A stretch of 64,000 bases of DNA, taken from assembly GCF_014353015.1 (NCBI RefSeq), contig NZ_CP060704.1, forward strand, positions 2,257,001-2,321,000. Direction: 5' to 3'. The notes under the pieces are model-generated. The model saw nothing but the letters and a program-made list of their open reading frames with translations. It ran no database searches and had not been told where the DNA came from. This document shows positions 17,445-25,912 of this stretch, one piece after another; within the stretch, counting starts at the first letter, position 1, and each line of letters opens with the position of its first letter. The translations under genes were made by a program, and so were the position numbers. The DNA is from Chitinimonas koreensis (GTDB taxonomy: Bacteria > Pseudomonadota > Gammaproteobacteria > Burkholderiales > Chitinimonadaceae).

Positions 17445-19433
17445 ATGGCAATTACTTCCTCAGGTCTAGGTTCCGGGCTCGACATCAACGGGATCATCAG
17501 CCAGCTGATGCTCAACGAGCAGCAGCCGCTGACCAAGCTGGCGACCCAGGAAGCGAGCTACCAGTCGACGCTCTCCAGCCTCGGTTCGGTCCGCGGCGCG
17601 CTGTCGGCATTCCAGGGCGCGGTGTCGGGCCTGACCGACGTATCCAAGTTCAACAGCGTCGGCGCCTCGGCGAGCGACGCTTCGGTCGCTTCCGCCTCCG
17701 CCAGCAGCATCGCCGTGCCGGGCAGCTACAGCCTCAAGGTCAACGCGCTGGCGCAGAACCAGAAGCTCAAGAGCGGCCTGTTCAACAGCGTCAACGACAC
17801 CTTCGGCACCGGCAAGATCACCATCCAGTTCGGCAAGTACGACAGCGGCAGTTTCACCGCCAATGCCGACAAGGCCGCCGTCACCATCGACATCGACTCG
17901 AGCAAGAACTCGCTGGCCGGCGTGCGCGACGCGATCAACGCCGCCAAGGCCGGCGTCACCGCTTCGATCGTCAACGACGGCAGCGGCAACCGGCTGGTGC
18001 TGTCGTCCAACGACAGCGGCGTGCAGAACGCGCTCAAGGTCTCGGTCGACGACGACGACGCGAACGACACCGACACCGCCGGCCTGTCGCGGCTCGCCTA
18101 CGACGCCTCGACCGGCGGCACGCAGAACCTGACGCAGACCCAGGCCGCGCTCAATGCCGACTTCCTGGTCGACGGCATCCCGATCAGCAAGTCGTCCAAT
18201 ACCGTCACCGACGCCATCCAGGGCGTCACGCTCAAGCTGCAGAAGGCGCAGGACAGCGGTGCGGCCCCGATCACCGTGTCGGTCAGCCGCGACAGCGGCA
18301 CCCTGGTCTCGGCGGTCGACAGCTTCGTCAAGGGCTACAACGACCTCGCGAAGGTGCTCGGCGACATGACCGCCTACAACGCCGAGACCAAGGCCGCCGG
18401 CCCGCTGCAGGGCGATGCCACGGTACGCGGTCTGCAGAGCCAGCTGCGGGCGGTGCTCAACGGCAAGCTGCCCAACAACACCTTCTCGACCCTGTCGCAG
18501 CTCGGCATCGCCTTCAACAAGGAGGGCGCGCTGCAACTGGACAAGACCAAGCTGCAGAAGGCCATCGACACCGATTCGGCCAGCGTGCTGGCGGCCTTCG
18601 GCGCGTATGGCGTGACCACCAACAGCAAGGTGCAGTACGTCAGCGCCGGCAAGAACGCGATCGACGGCAGCTATGCGGTCAGCGTCACTCAGCCTGCCAC
18701 GCGCGGCCAGCTGACCGGCGCCGCCGTCTCGGTGCCGACCGTCACCGCCTCGAACAACACCTTCAATATCAAGGTCGACGGCACCGTCTCCGGCACCATC
18801 ACGCTGGCGGCCGGCACCTATACCTCGGATCAGCTCGCCGCCGAGATGCAGTCCAAGATCAACGGCGACAACACCCTCAAGAACGCCGGCAAGGAAGTGT
18901 CGGTGACCTACGAGGGCGGCCAGTTCGTGATCAGCTCGAAGCGCTACGGCGACGAATCGAAGGTCGACATGGGAACCGGCGCGGCCGGCTTCTTCACCGA
19001 TTTCGGCTTCACCGCCTCGCAGGCCGGCGTGGCCGGTCTCGACGTCGCGGGCACGGTCGGTGGCCAGGCCGCCACCGGCGATGGCCAGTATCTGACCGCC
19101 AAGGGCGGCGCCGACGGCATCAAGCTGCTGGTCAGCACCGATACGGCGGGCGAGTACGGCAACCTGAACTTCAGCAAGGGCTTTGCTTTCCAACTCAACA
19201 AGACCCTGGACGACATGCTGTCGACCAAGGGTTCGCTGGCCGCGCGCACCGACGGGGTGAACCGCAGCATCAAGGACATCGACAAGCAGCGTGATACCCT
19301 CAACACCCGGTTGACCGCGACCGAAGCGCGTTACCGCGCCGAATTCACCGCGCTCGACACGCTGATCAGCGGCATGAAGCAGACCAGCACCTACCTGTCG
19401 CAGCAACTGGCCAATCTGCCCAAGGTCAGCTGA
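17445..19433 (+). CDS. fliD: FliD: flagellar hook-associated protein 2 (filament cap)
   Basis: This 662-residue protein starts MAITSSGLGSGLDINGIISQL, the FliD N-terminal signature, and ends with the coiled-coil C-terminus (IDKQRDTLNTRLTATEARYR, then FTALDTLISGMKQTSTYLSQQL). FliD caps the growing filament and promotes flagellin folding outside the cell. AAGGAG lies at proper distance from the ATG at 17445; an in-frame upstream ATG at 17421 lies in the intergenic region. It is longer than the roughly 470 residues of enteric FliD, with the extra length in the variable middle. fliS and fliT follow, its expected partners. Confidence 0.95.
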   Translation: MAITSSGLGSGLDINGIISQLMLNEQQPLTKLATQEASYQSTLSSLGSVRGALSAFQGAVSGLTDVSKFNSVGASASDASVASASASSIAVPGSYSLKVNALAQNQKLKSGLFNSVNDTFGTGKITIQFGKYDSGSFTANADKAAVTIDIDSSKNSLAGVRDAINAAKAGVTASIVNDGSGNRLVLSSNDSGVQNALKVSVDDDDANDTDTAGLSRLAYDASTGGTQNLTQTQAALNADFLVDGIPISKSSNTVTDAIQGVTLKLQKAQDSGAAPITVSVSRDSGTLVSAVDSFVKGYNDLAKVLGDMTAYNAETKAAGPLQGDATVRGLQSQLRAVLNGKLPNNTFSTLSQLGIAFNKEGALQLDKTKLQKAIDTDSASVLAAFGAYGVTTNSKVQYVSAGKNAIDGSYAVSVTQPATRGQLTGAAVSVPTVTASNNTFNIKVDGTVSGTITLAAGTYTSDQLAAEMQSKINGDNTLKNAGKEVSVTYEGGQFVISSKRYGDESKVDMGTGAAGFFTDFGFTASQAGVAGLDVAGTVGGQAATGDGQYLTAKGGADGIKLLVSTDTAGEYGNLNFSKGFAFQLNKTLDDMLSTKGSLAARTDGVNRSIKDIDKQRDTLNTRLTATEARYRAEFTALDTLISGMKQTSTYLSQQLANLPKVS

Positions 19434-19470
19434 GGCACCGGGATCCGTCGAGGGATTGGAGTAGCAAGAC

Positions 19471-19953
19471 ATGGCGAACGCCAATATCCGCAAGGCACTG
19501 AACAGCTACGACCAGGGCGGGGTCGAGCAGCTGGTCGACACGGCGAGCCCGCACAAGCTGATCTGCATGCTGTACGAAGGCGCGCTGAAGGCGGTGATGA
19601 TGGCGCGCTTCCACATGCAGAACAACGAAGTGGCGGCCAAGGGCGCAGCCATCTCCAAAGCCATCTCGATCATCGAGGAAGGGCTGCGCGTCAGCCTGGA
19701 CAAGGGCGGCGCCGGCGGCGAGCTGGCGGGCAACCTCGATGCGCTCTATGAATACATGAGCTCGCGCCTGTTGCTGGCCAATCTACGCAACGACATGGTC
19801 GCGCTCGACGAAGTGCAGGGCCTGATGTCGCAGCTGCGCGACGCCTGGGTCGCCATCGACCAGCCGCAGGCGGCCGCGGCGACCGGCACCGGCACCGGCA
19901 CCGGCGCCGCGCCCGAACAACGCAACTCGCCGCTCAGCTATGGCCGCGTTTGA
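19471..19953 (+). CDS. fliS: FliS: flagellin export chaperone
   Basis: This 160-residue protein has the FliS core SYDQGGVEQLVDTASPHKLICMLYEGAL and the helix around ISKAISIIEEGLRVSLD. FliS binds the C-terminus of flagellin and prevents early polymerisation. A Gly/Thr/Ala-rich tail (residues about 138-150) contains a short TG dipeptide repeat coded by GGCACC units. It overlaps fliT by 14 bases. Confidence 0.95.
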   Translation: MANANIRKALNSYDQGGVEQLVDTASPHKLICMLYEGALKAVMMARFHMQNNEVAAKGAAISKAISIIEEGLRVSLDKGGAGGELAGNLDALYEYMSSRLLLANLRNDMVALDEVQGLMSQLRDAWVAIDQPQAAAATGTGTGTGAAPEQRNSPLSYGRV

Positions 19954-20281
19954 GTCCATCCTGACCGCCTACCGGGCGCTGCACGACCTGACCGTGCAAC
20001 TGCGCGACGCCACCCGCAGCGAACGGTGGAACGATGCCCAGGCGTTGATGGAAGAGCAGAGCCGCATCGTCTCCGCGCTGTCCGGACTCGATTCTCCGCT
20101 GGACAGCCTGTCGCCCCAGCAGCGGCGCGAAGTAGAATCGTTGCTGCAGGAGACCGACCAGGCCAACCGCGAGGCGCTGAGCCGCGCGGAGGCCTGGAGG
20201 AACGAAGTGGGCGGCATCGTGGGCGAAATCGGGGCCGCCCAGGTCAACAGCAACCGCCTGGCACGCGCCTATCGCGGCTGA
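19940..20281 (+). CDS. fliT: FliT-like flagellar chaperone
   Basis: This 113-residue all-helical protein overlaps the fliS end. Its pattern (ILTAYRALHDLTVQLRDATR, W-x-D-A near residue 30, long amphipathic helices) and position match FliT, which binds FliD and in enterics also FlhDC. FliT proteins diverge fast, so position carries much of the weight. Confidence 0.8.
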   Translation: MAAFESILTAYRALHDLTVQLRDATRSERWNDAQALMEEQSRIVSALSGLDSPLDSLSPQQRREVESLLQETDQANREALSRAEAWRNEVGGIVGEIGAAQVNSNRLARAYRG

Positions 20282-20313
20282 TCGCCCCGCTCACACTGCC
20301 AGAGGGACCGGCG

Positions 20314-20694
20314 ATGAATGGCATCCTGATAACGTGGCAGCAGCTCTTCGTGGCGGGCCTGACGGTCGTGGTGCTGCCGCTCCTGTTCTGTTTCCTGGCC
20401 TTGCGCCGCATGCGCCCGCCGGCTCCGGCGGTGGCCGCCACCCTCGGCATCGAACTCGACTCCCTGCGCGACGAAGTCAGCGTGCTGCGCCGCGAGCTGG
20501 CTGCACTGCGCGCCCGGCTCGACGACGAGCACCCGGCCGAAGTGCCGGCGGCGCCGGTCGAGTCGGCCTACAGCCAGGCGCTCAAGCTGGCCCAGCAGGG
20601 GCTCGATTCGAGCGCCGTGGCGGCCAACTGCGGCATCTCGCGCGGCGAGGCCGAGCTGATCGTGGCGCTGTACCGGGCGTCGCAACGACCGTGA
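20314..20694 (+). CDS. DUF2802 membrane-anchored protein
   Basis: This 126-residue protein has one N-terminal membrane helix (about residues 10-31), a short coiled coil (ELDSLRDEVSVLRRELAALR) and a C-terminal domain resembling a small helix-turn-helix (ALKLAQQGLDSSAVAANCGISRGEAELIVALYR), the layout of DUF2802. Such genes often accompany flagellar or chemotaxis operons in beta- and gammaproteobacteria; the function is not known. It lies 32 bases after fliT. Confidence 0.75.
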   Translation: MNGILITWQQLFVAGLTVVVLPLLFCFLALRRMRPPAPAVAATLGIELDSLRDEVSVLRRELAALRARLDDEHPAEVPAAPVESAYSQALKLAQQGLDSSAVAANCGISRGEAELIVALYRASQRP

Positions 20695-20704
20695 GCGGCG
20701 CGCC

Positions 20705-21901
20705 ATGATCCCCGCCAACGCCCTGGTCGCGCAGCTGCAGGCCTATGTCCGCGGCGGCAACGAAGCGCCGCTGATCCAGATCGTCGATGCGCTGCAGGAC
20801 ATCCGGCAGCTGTTCACCGTCGGCGAGCAGGTGCGGGCCCAGGTCACCAGCCAGCTGCCCGGCGGCCGCTACGCGGTGATGGTGAAGGATCAACTGCTCG
20901 ACCTGAACCTGCCGCGCAATACCCAGCCCGGCGAAGAATTCGACATGCAGGTGGTGGCCAACTCGCCGCGCCTGGCCTTCCTGCTGCAACGCCAGCCGGC
21001 TGCCGGGCCGCAGCAGCAGCCGGCGCCGACCGGCGGCGGCGCCTCGACCGAGGTCGAACTCAGCGACACCGCGCGTTTCATCGGCAGCGTGCTGACCGGC
21101 GCCGGCGAGGCCGACGGCGATCCCGCCGCGGCCCAATCCGGCCCGCTGGTGCGCGCCCAGCCCTTGTTCGGCGCCGCGCTGCCCGAGCCGGCCCGCATGG
21201 CCGACACGCTGCGCCAGGCGCTCAGCGAGAGCGGCACCTTCTATGAATCCCACCTGGCCGAATGGGCCGGCGGCGAACGGCCGCTCGAGCAGCTGCTGCG
21301 CGAACCGCCGGCGCGCTGGAGCAATCCGGCCGCGGCCGATGCGCGGCCCGATGCGCGCCAGACCGAGCAACGGCCGGGCGAGGCGCGCACGAGCGATGCG
21401 CGCGGCGCCGATGCGGCCCGCCAGGCGCAGCAGCCCTGGCCGGCACGCGAAGCCGAGCGGGCGGCCGCATCCGATCAGTTGTCGTTCACCGGCGCGACGC
21501 GCGGCAGCGAAGTCGATGCCCTGCCGCCCGGCGCGCGCCAGCTGGTGCAGCAGCAGTTGCAGGCGCTCGATCAGCGCCAGGTGGTCTGGCTGGGCCAGGC
21601 CTGGCCGGGCCAGCCGATGCGCTGGGAGGTCGAGGAGGACCGCAGTGGCCAGTCCGGCGAGCTCGAAGCTGCGCCGACCGTGTGGCGGACCCGGCTGACC
21701 ATGGACCTGCCCAAGCTCGGCCACGTCGAGGCGGTGATCGGCCTGTTCGAGCGCACCCGCATCGAGATGGGTTTCCGCGTGGCCGATCCGGCGGTGGCCG
21801 AGCGCATTCGCGCCGAACAGGGCCGGCTGCAGTCCAGCCTCGACGCGGCCGGCCTCGAGCTGGTCGCCAACCAGGTCACGCTGGCCGGGGACGAGCGCTG
21901 A
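20705..21901 (+). CDS. FliK-like flagellar hook-length control protein
   Basis: This 398-residue protein has an N-terminal domain (about 1-100), a low-complexity middle rich in Ala, Arg, Gln and Pro, and a C-terminal domain (about 270-398) with WRTRLTMDLPKLGHVEAVIG and LDAAGLELVANQVTLAGDE. That C-terminal pattern is the Flg_hook domain of FliK, which senses hook length and switches FlhB specificity. It may be a second FliK-like protein rather than the main FliK, which normally sits with fliE-J. The downstream FlhB-like gene overlaps it by one base. Confidence 0.75.
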   Translation: MIPANALVAQLQAYVRGGNEAPLIQIVDALQDIRQLFTVGEQVRAQVTSQLPGGRYAVMVKDQLLDLNLPRNTQPGEEFDMQVVANSPRLAFLLQRQPAAGPQQQPAPTGGGASTEVELSDTARFIGSVLTGAGEADGDPAAAQSGPLVRAQPLFGAALPEPARMADTLRQALSESGTFYESHLAEWAGGERPLEQLLREPPARWSNPAAADARPDARQTEQRPGEARTSDARGADAARQAQQPWPAREAERAAASDQLSFTGATRGSEVDALPPGARQLVQQQLQALDQRQVVWLGQAWPGQPMRWEVEEDRSGQSGELEAAPTVWRTRLTMDLPKLGHVEAVIGLFERTRIEMGFRVADPAVAERIRAEQGRLQSSLDAAGLELVANQVTLAGDER

Positions 21902-22236
21902 TGGCGCTGCATCCGCGTCGCCCGATGGCGCAGGAAGCCGTCGCGCTGGCCTACCGCGAGGGCAGCAGCGCGCCGCGCGTGGTGGCCAAGGGGCGCGGCC
22001 TGATCGCCGAGCACATCATCGAGCGCGCGCGCGAAGCCGGCGTGTTCGTCCACGAATCGCCCGAACTGGTCGCGCTGCTGATGCAGGTCGACCTCGACCA
22101 GCACATCCCGCCCGAGCTCTACCGCGCGGTGGCCGAGCTGCTGGCCTTCATCCATTTCCTCGAGCAGGGCATGACGGCCGACGCGCCGCGTTTCGATCTC
22201 TCCAGCCTGGCCGCCGGCGCTTCCGGCGCGGCCTAG
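21901..22236 (+). CDS. FlhB C-terminal-domain-like protein
   Basis: This 111-residue protein matches the cytoplasmic domain of FlhB/YscU without the membrane part: MAQEAVALAYREGSSAPRVVAKG, then VHESPELVALLMQVDLDQHIPPELYRAVAELLAF. The NPTH autocleavage site of FlhB is absent. Stand-alone proteins of this type (FhlB/YlqH-like) are known next to fliK-like genes. A role in export switching is inferred from the coupled FliK-like neighbour. Confidence 0.85.
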   Translation: MALHPRRPMAQEAVALAYREGSSAPRVVAKGRGLIAEHIIERAREAGVFVHESPELVALLMQVDLDQHIPPELYRAVAELLAFIHFLEQGMTADAPRFDLSSLAAGASGAA

Positions 22237-22660
22237 CCTTCCGGCCACCTCCGGCCACTTTTCCTGTTCATCCGAATGATCCGCCGGTCCGGGCAGGCCG
22301 GCCTGCGCCCGTTCCCGGCACGATCGCTGCGTCGGTCCGACCGGTGCGGGTTTGCCGGGCGGCGGCGGAGGGCATCGGCGGCGGCGGAGGGCATCGGCGG
22401 CGGCGGAGGGCATCGGCGGCGGCGGAGGGCATCGGCGGCGAGCGGAGAACTGCATGGATTGCCGCCCGCCTGCCGCCCGGGCGGCAAAGCCGGCAAGCGT
22501 TTGCCGGGCTGCTTGCCGATCGTCGGAGCGTTTTGCCGGCTTGCCGCCCCGGACAGACGAAATTGCCGCCCGGCCGGCAAAACCGGCGCCCTTATCGGCC
22601 GTTCCGGCGGTTTCTTGAGTGCGGAAGTGCCTGTTCGGCCGGACAAAGTACCAAAACAGA
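22237..22660. other. Non-coding GC-rich stretch between the FlhB-like gene and fliC2
   Basis: No convincing gene is seen. Besides the 19-base tandem repeat (listed separately), the stretch 22450-22600 has repeated TTGCCG/CGGCAA words in both orientations, for example near 22457, 22500, 22513, 22534, 22543 and 22563. These can form several alternative hairpins. The downstream end runs into the sigma54 promoter at 22663. Confidence 0.5.
22367..22442. repeat. 19-base tandem repeat, four copies
   Basis: GGAGGGCATCGGCGGCGGC starts at 22367, 22386, 22405 and 22424, with essentially no variation until the array decays into GAGCGGAG. It lies in non-coding DNA. A 19-base period does not keep reading frame, which also argues against coding. 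Confidence 0.85.
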
Positions 22661-22662
22661 CC

Positions 22663-22678
22663 TGGCACACCCCTTGCT
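22663..22678 (+). promoter_or_regulatory. Sigma54 (RpoN) promoter upstream of fliC2
   Basis: TGGCAC-ACCCC-TTGCT has GG at 22664-22665 and GC at 22676-22677 separated by exactly ten bases, a textbook -24/-12 element. Transcription would start near 22690, giving a leader of about 320 bases before fliC2. No sigma28-type site is seen near fliC2. An enhancer-binding activator such as FleQ/FlrC would be required. Confidence 0.85.
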
Positions 22679-22717
22679 CTAGGTACCTCGTCCGAACCGT
22701 CAGGAGCGAGGTCAGAA

Positions 22718-22828
22718 ATGACCACCCTTCGACCGAATCAAATACAGGAGCTTCGCCATGCCTGCCGTAATCGCGGCGGCGCGGGGTACGGGCAGGACGC
22801 GAAAGCGAGGTGGGGTATGGATGCGTAA
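22718..22828 (+). CDS. Possible 36-residue leader ORF
   Basis: Starting 28 bases after the predicted sigma54 start, ATG at 22718 follows CGAGGTCAGAA, which could serve as a ribosome binding site. The peptide begins MTTLRPNQIQELRHACRN and is basic, ending at a TAA. It resembles nothing I recognise. It may be a chance ORF in the fliC2 leader, or a leader peptide. Confidence 0.25.
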   Translation: MTTLRPNQIQELRHACRNRGGAGYGQDAKARWGMDA

Positions 22829-23012
22829 TCCACATCCCCCGCCAGGACCGACATCGTTCAGTCCGGCGCGTTCCATGTAGTCGGTTTGTTGCCCGGGGCA
22901 TGGGTAGCAACCGTAGGGAAACGGCAAGCAGCCAACAAAAGCGTCGTTTCCAATCGGTGATCGACATTGTCCGCGTCCCGCTACCCAGGGCACACGGCGA
23001 AGGAGAGCAGTC

Positions 23013-24497
23013 ATGCAAGTAATCAACACCAATATTCCGTCGCTCAATGCGCAACGGAACCTGGATACCTCCCTGGGCAGCCTCAACACTTCGTTGCAGC
23101 GCCTGTCTTCGGGTCTGCGTATCAACTCGGCCAAGGACGACGCCGCCGGCCTCGCGATCTCGGAGCGTTTCACCGCCCAGATTCGCGGCAGCGAGCAGGC
23201 CCGCCGCAACGCCAACGACGGGGTTTCGATGACCCAGGTCGGCGAAGGCGCCCTGACCAAGATGGGCGACATCCTGCAGCGGATTCGCGAACTCTCGGTG
23301 CAGTCGGCCAACGCCAGCAACTCGGCTTCCGACCGCCTGGCGCTGAACGCCGAAGTGACCCAGCTCACCGCCGAGCTCGACCGCTTCGCCCAGCAGACCG
23401 AATTCAACGGCCTCAAGCTGCTCGACGGTACCTTCACCTCGTCGGTGTTCCAGATCGGTGCCAACGCCAACCAGACGGTGACGGCGACCACGGCGAACTT
23501 CCGTACCACCGCCTACGGCACCCAGCAGGTCGGCTCGATCACGCCGGTCTCCTCGGGCGTCTACAGCACGACTACCACCGGGCCGGTGACCGGCGCGGCG
23601 GTGACCGCCTCGGGCACGGTGCTGATCCGCGGCGGCGCGGCCAGCGGCAAGATCAGCGTGCTGCCGACCGATTCGGCCAAGGACATCGCCGACAAGATCA
23701 ACGGCCAGTCGCAGACCGGCATCCGGGCCCAGTCGCGCACCGAGACGACGCTGACCTTCGGCGCGACCGGCAGCTACACGATCCGGGCCTACGGCAACAA
23801 TGCGACCGGCCAGACGGTGACCTTCAACATCACCGACACCAGCACCTCGCAGGGCCTGACCGACGTGGTCACCCAGTTCAACAACCAGACGTCCAAGACC
23901 GGCGTCACGGCCAAGCTCAATACCACGGGCACCGGCGTGATCCTGGTGTCCGACACCGGCGACAACATTTCGCTGTCGGCGACGTCCGGCTCGATCGCCG
24001 GGGCGATCTCGGGCGGCGGCGTGGCGCTGGCGACCGGGGCCTCGGGCGCGATGACCATCGCCGGCCAGGTGATCCTGGATTCGGACAAGTCCTACACCAT
24101 CACCACCTCGGGTGCGGCGCTGTCCACCTCGATCTTCGGCCAGCCGCTGGCGGCGGGCGGGCAGGTGGTGTCGCAACTGCAATCGGTCGCCTCGCTCGAC
24201 ATCACCAACTTCGACAACGCGACGCAGGCGATCCGCATCGTCGACAGCGCGCTGGCGGTGGTGAACGGGCAACGCGCCAACTTCGGTGCCCTGCAGAGCC
24301 GGTTCGAGGCCACGATCGGCAACCTGCAGATCACCTCCGAGAACTTGTCGGCCTCGCGTTCGCGGATCCGCGACGCGGACTTCGCGGCGGAAACCGCGAA
24401 CCTGACACGGGCTCAGATCCTTCAACAAGCGGGTACCGCGATGCTGGCCCAAGCCAACGCGATTCCCAATCAGGTCCTGTCACTGCTGCGAGGTTAA
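23013..24497 (+). CDS. Flagellin 2
   Basis: This 494-residue flagellin is a close paralogue of the one at 15471, with the same D0/D1 ends (MQVINTNIPSLNAQRNL, then AAETANLTRAQILQQAGTAM, ending NQVLSLLRG) and a similar Ser/Thr/Gly-rich middle. Differences cluster in residues about 170-420, including a short insertion rich in Ser and Thr near residue 185. AAGGAGA precedes the ATG. Unlike flagellin 1 it is preceded by a sigma54 promoter and followed by a Rho-independent terminator, so the two are probably expressed at different assembly stages. Confidence 0.96.
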   Translation: MQVINTNIPSLNAQRNLDTSLGSLNTSLQRLSSGLRINSAKDDAAGLAISERFTAQIRGSEQARRNANDGVSMTQVGEGALTKMGDILQRIRELSVQSANASNSASDRLALNAEVTQLTAELDRFAQQTEFNGLKLLDGTFTSSVFQIGANANQTVTATTANFRTTAYGTQQVGSITPVSSGVYSTTTTGPVTGAAVTASGTVLIRGGAASGKISVLPTDSAKDIADKINGQSQTGIRAQSRTETTLTFGATGSYTIRAYGNNATGQTVTFNITDTSTSQGLTDVVTQFNNQTSKTGVTAKLNTTGTGVILVSDTGDNISLSATSGSIAGAISGGGVALATGASGAMTIAGQVILDSDKSYTITTSGAALSTSIFGQPLAAGGQVVSQLQSVASLDITNFDNATQAIRIVDSALAVVNGQRANFGALQSRFEATIGNLQITSENLSASRSRIRDADFAAETANLTRAQILQQAGTAMLAQANAIPNQVLSLLRG

Positions 24498-24527
24498 GCC
24501 CCCGGATACTGAGCAGCAGATCTTCGA

Positions 24528-24558
24528 GCCAGCGGCTAACCCCGCTGGCTTTTTTTGC
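24528..24558 (+). terminator. Rho-independent terminator after fliC2
   Basis: AGCCAGCGG pairs with CCGCTGGCT around a CTAAC loop and is followed by seven T. It closes the flagellar region. Confidence 0.92.
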
Positions 24559-24600
24559 TTGGTGGAGGCGGGAGTGAGGATGAAACAGAACGCGATGTAG

Positions 24601-24658
24601 GTCGGAATTCATTCCGACAGCGTCTTCGATCGAGGGCGTTGTCGGAATGAATTCCGAC
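24601..24658. repeat. Palindrome with perfect 18-base arms (GTCGGAATTCATTCCGAC)
   Basis: GTCGGAATTCATTCCGAC (24601-24618) and its exact reverse complement (24641-24658) flank 22 bases. Each arm is itself nearly self-complementary, so cruciform or clover structures are possible. The 24498-24911 gap contains this element plus the two palindromes listed next, and nothing else that looks coding. Confidence 0.85.
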
Positions 24659-24726
24659 CGGTCTTGGGACGGCGGCGAGCGCTGCCGCCGGCCGCTTGGC
24701 TGCTGTCGCCAGGCCGCTCGCCAGGC

Positions 24727-24790
24727 AGGTCGGGCTTTATGCCCGGCAGCGCCGCCGGAAAGATCGTGTCGGGCGTAGAGCCCGACCTAC
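24727..24790. repeat. REP-like palindrome, family B (AGGTCGGGCTTTATGCCCG)
   Basis: The left arm AGGTCGGGCTTTATGCCCG and right arm CGGGCGTAGAGCCCGACCT form an inverted repeat with inner hairpins. Related copies are at 28664 and 34083. Confidence 0.85.
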
Positions 24791-24801
24791 GGCAAGCTGC
24801 G

Positions 24802-24873
24802 GTAGGAGCGGCTTCAGCGCCGCGAATGGTGGGGCAGGGCGCTTCCGCCATTCGCGGCCGAAGCCGCTCCTAC
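24802..24873. repeat. REP-like palindrome, family A
   Basis: GTAGGAGCGGCTTCAGCGCC and CGGCCGAAGCCGCTCCTAC are the outer arms. It lies 11 bases after a family B copy and just before the 3' end of the convergent rlmJ gene. Confidence 0.85.
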
Positions 24874-24911
24874 GGATGGAATGGCGGACATGGCGACGAA
24901 GGCGGCGCGCC

Positions 24912-25756
24912 TCAGGCCGCCTGCTGCTCGAGCACGAAGCTCGCGCCGGCGTCGAGCGCCAGCGCGTCGCGCAGCCAGGGCAGGGTGGTCGCCAGCTCGT
25001 CGTGCAGCAGCCAGGGCGGGTTGAGGATGAACAGGCCGCTGCCGTGCATGCCGAAGCCGTCGTCGCGCGGCCGGTGCACGGTCAGGCTGGCGTGCAGCCA
25101 GCTCTTGGCCGGCAATTGCTTGAGCTCGCGCGGCAGCTGACGCGATTCGGCCCGCTGCAGCAGCGGATACCACACCGCGTAGACGCCGGTGGCGAAGCGC
25201 TTGAGCGCGTCCTCCAGGCTGGCCACCACGCGCGCGTAATCGTCCTTCTGCTCGTAGGGCGGGTCGATCAGCGTCAGCGCGCGGCGCGGCGGCGGCGGCA
25301 GCAGCGCCTTGAGGCCGGCGAAGCCGTCGCCCTTGACCAGCTTGGCCTGGCGGCCGGCCCGGCCAGGTTGGCCTCCAGCAGCGGGAAATCGGTCGGGTGC
25401 AGCTCGAACAGCCGCAGCTTGTCGTCGGCGCGCAGGTGCTCGAGCGCGACCAGCGGCGAGCCGGGGTAGAGCCGCGGCTGGCCGTCGGGATTGAGCGCCT
25501 TCACCTGCGCGACATAGTCGGCGAGGCCGGCCGGCAAGTCTTGCCGCTGCCACAGCCGGCCGATGCCGCCGGCGTACTCGGCGTTCTTGGCGGCATAGCC
25601 CTGGTCGAGCTGGTAGCAGCCGGCGCCGGCGTGGGTATCGATGTACCAGTAGGGCTTGTCCTTCTGGTTCAGATGCGCGAGCAGGCGGGTGAGCAGGTAG
25701 TGCTTGAGCACGTCGGCGTGGTTGCCGGCATGGAAGGCGTGGCGGTAGCTGAGCAT
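24912..25756 (-). CDS. rlmJ: RlmJ: 23S rRNA (adenine-2030-N6) methyltransferase, apparent frameshift
   Basis: The two halves are in different frames. The first (from 25756) starts MLSYRHAFHAGNHADVLKHY, and the second contains TLIDPPYEQKDDY with the catalytic DPPY motif. Joined, they give about 281 residues, the length of E. coli RlmJ. The frames meet near 25350-25362, where one missing base in the CCC at 25358-25360 would explain the break. RlmJ methylates A2030 of 23S rRNA. It converges with the flagellar cluster and diverges from cysD. Confidence 0.85.
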
Positions 25757-25912
25757 GGCGTCGGGTCGGGCGGATCAGGGCCGGATTGTAGCGCCGTGGC
25801 GGCGGCCTGCTATCCATATGCCTATCGGTTTATTCAGCGCGCGTTCGCCTTCTGGTAAAACACCGGCTTCGCTGGCCCTTCGTCGGCCGCCACTTCCCGA
25901 AGCCGCAACCGT

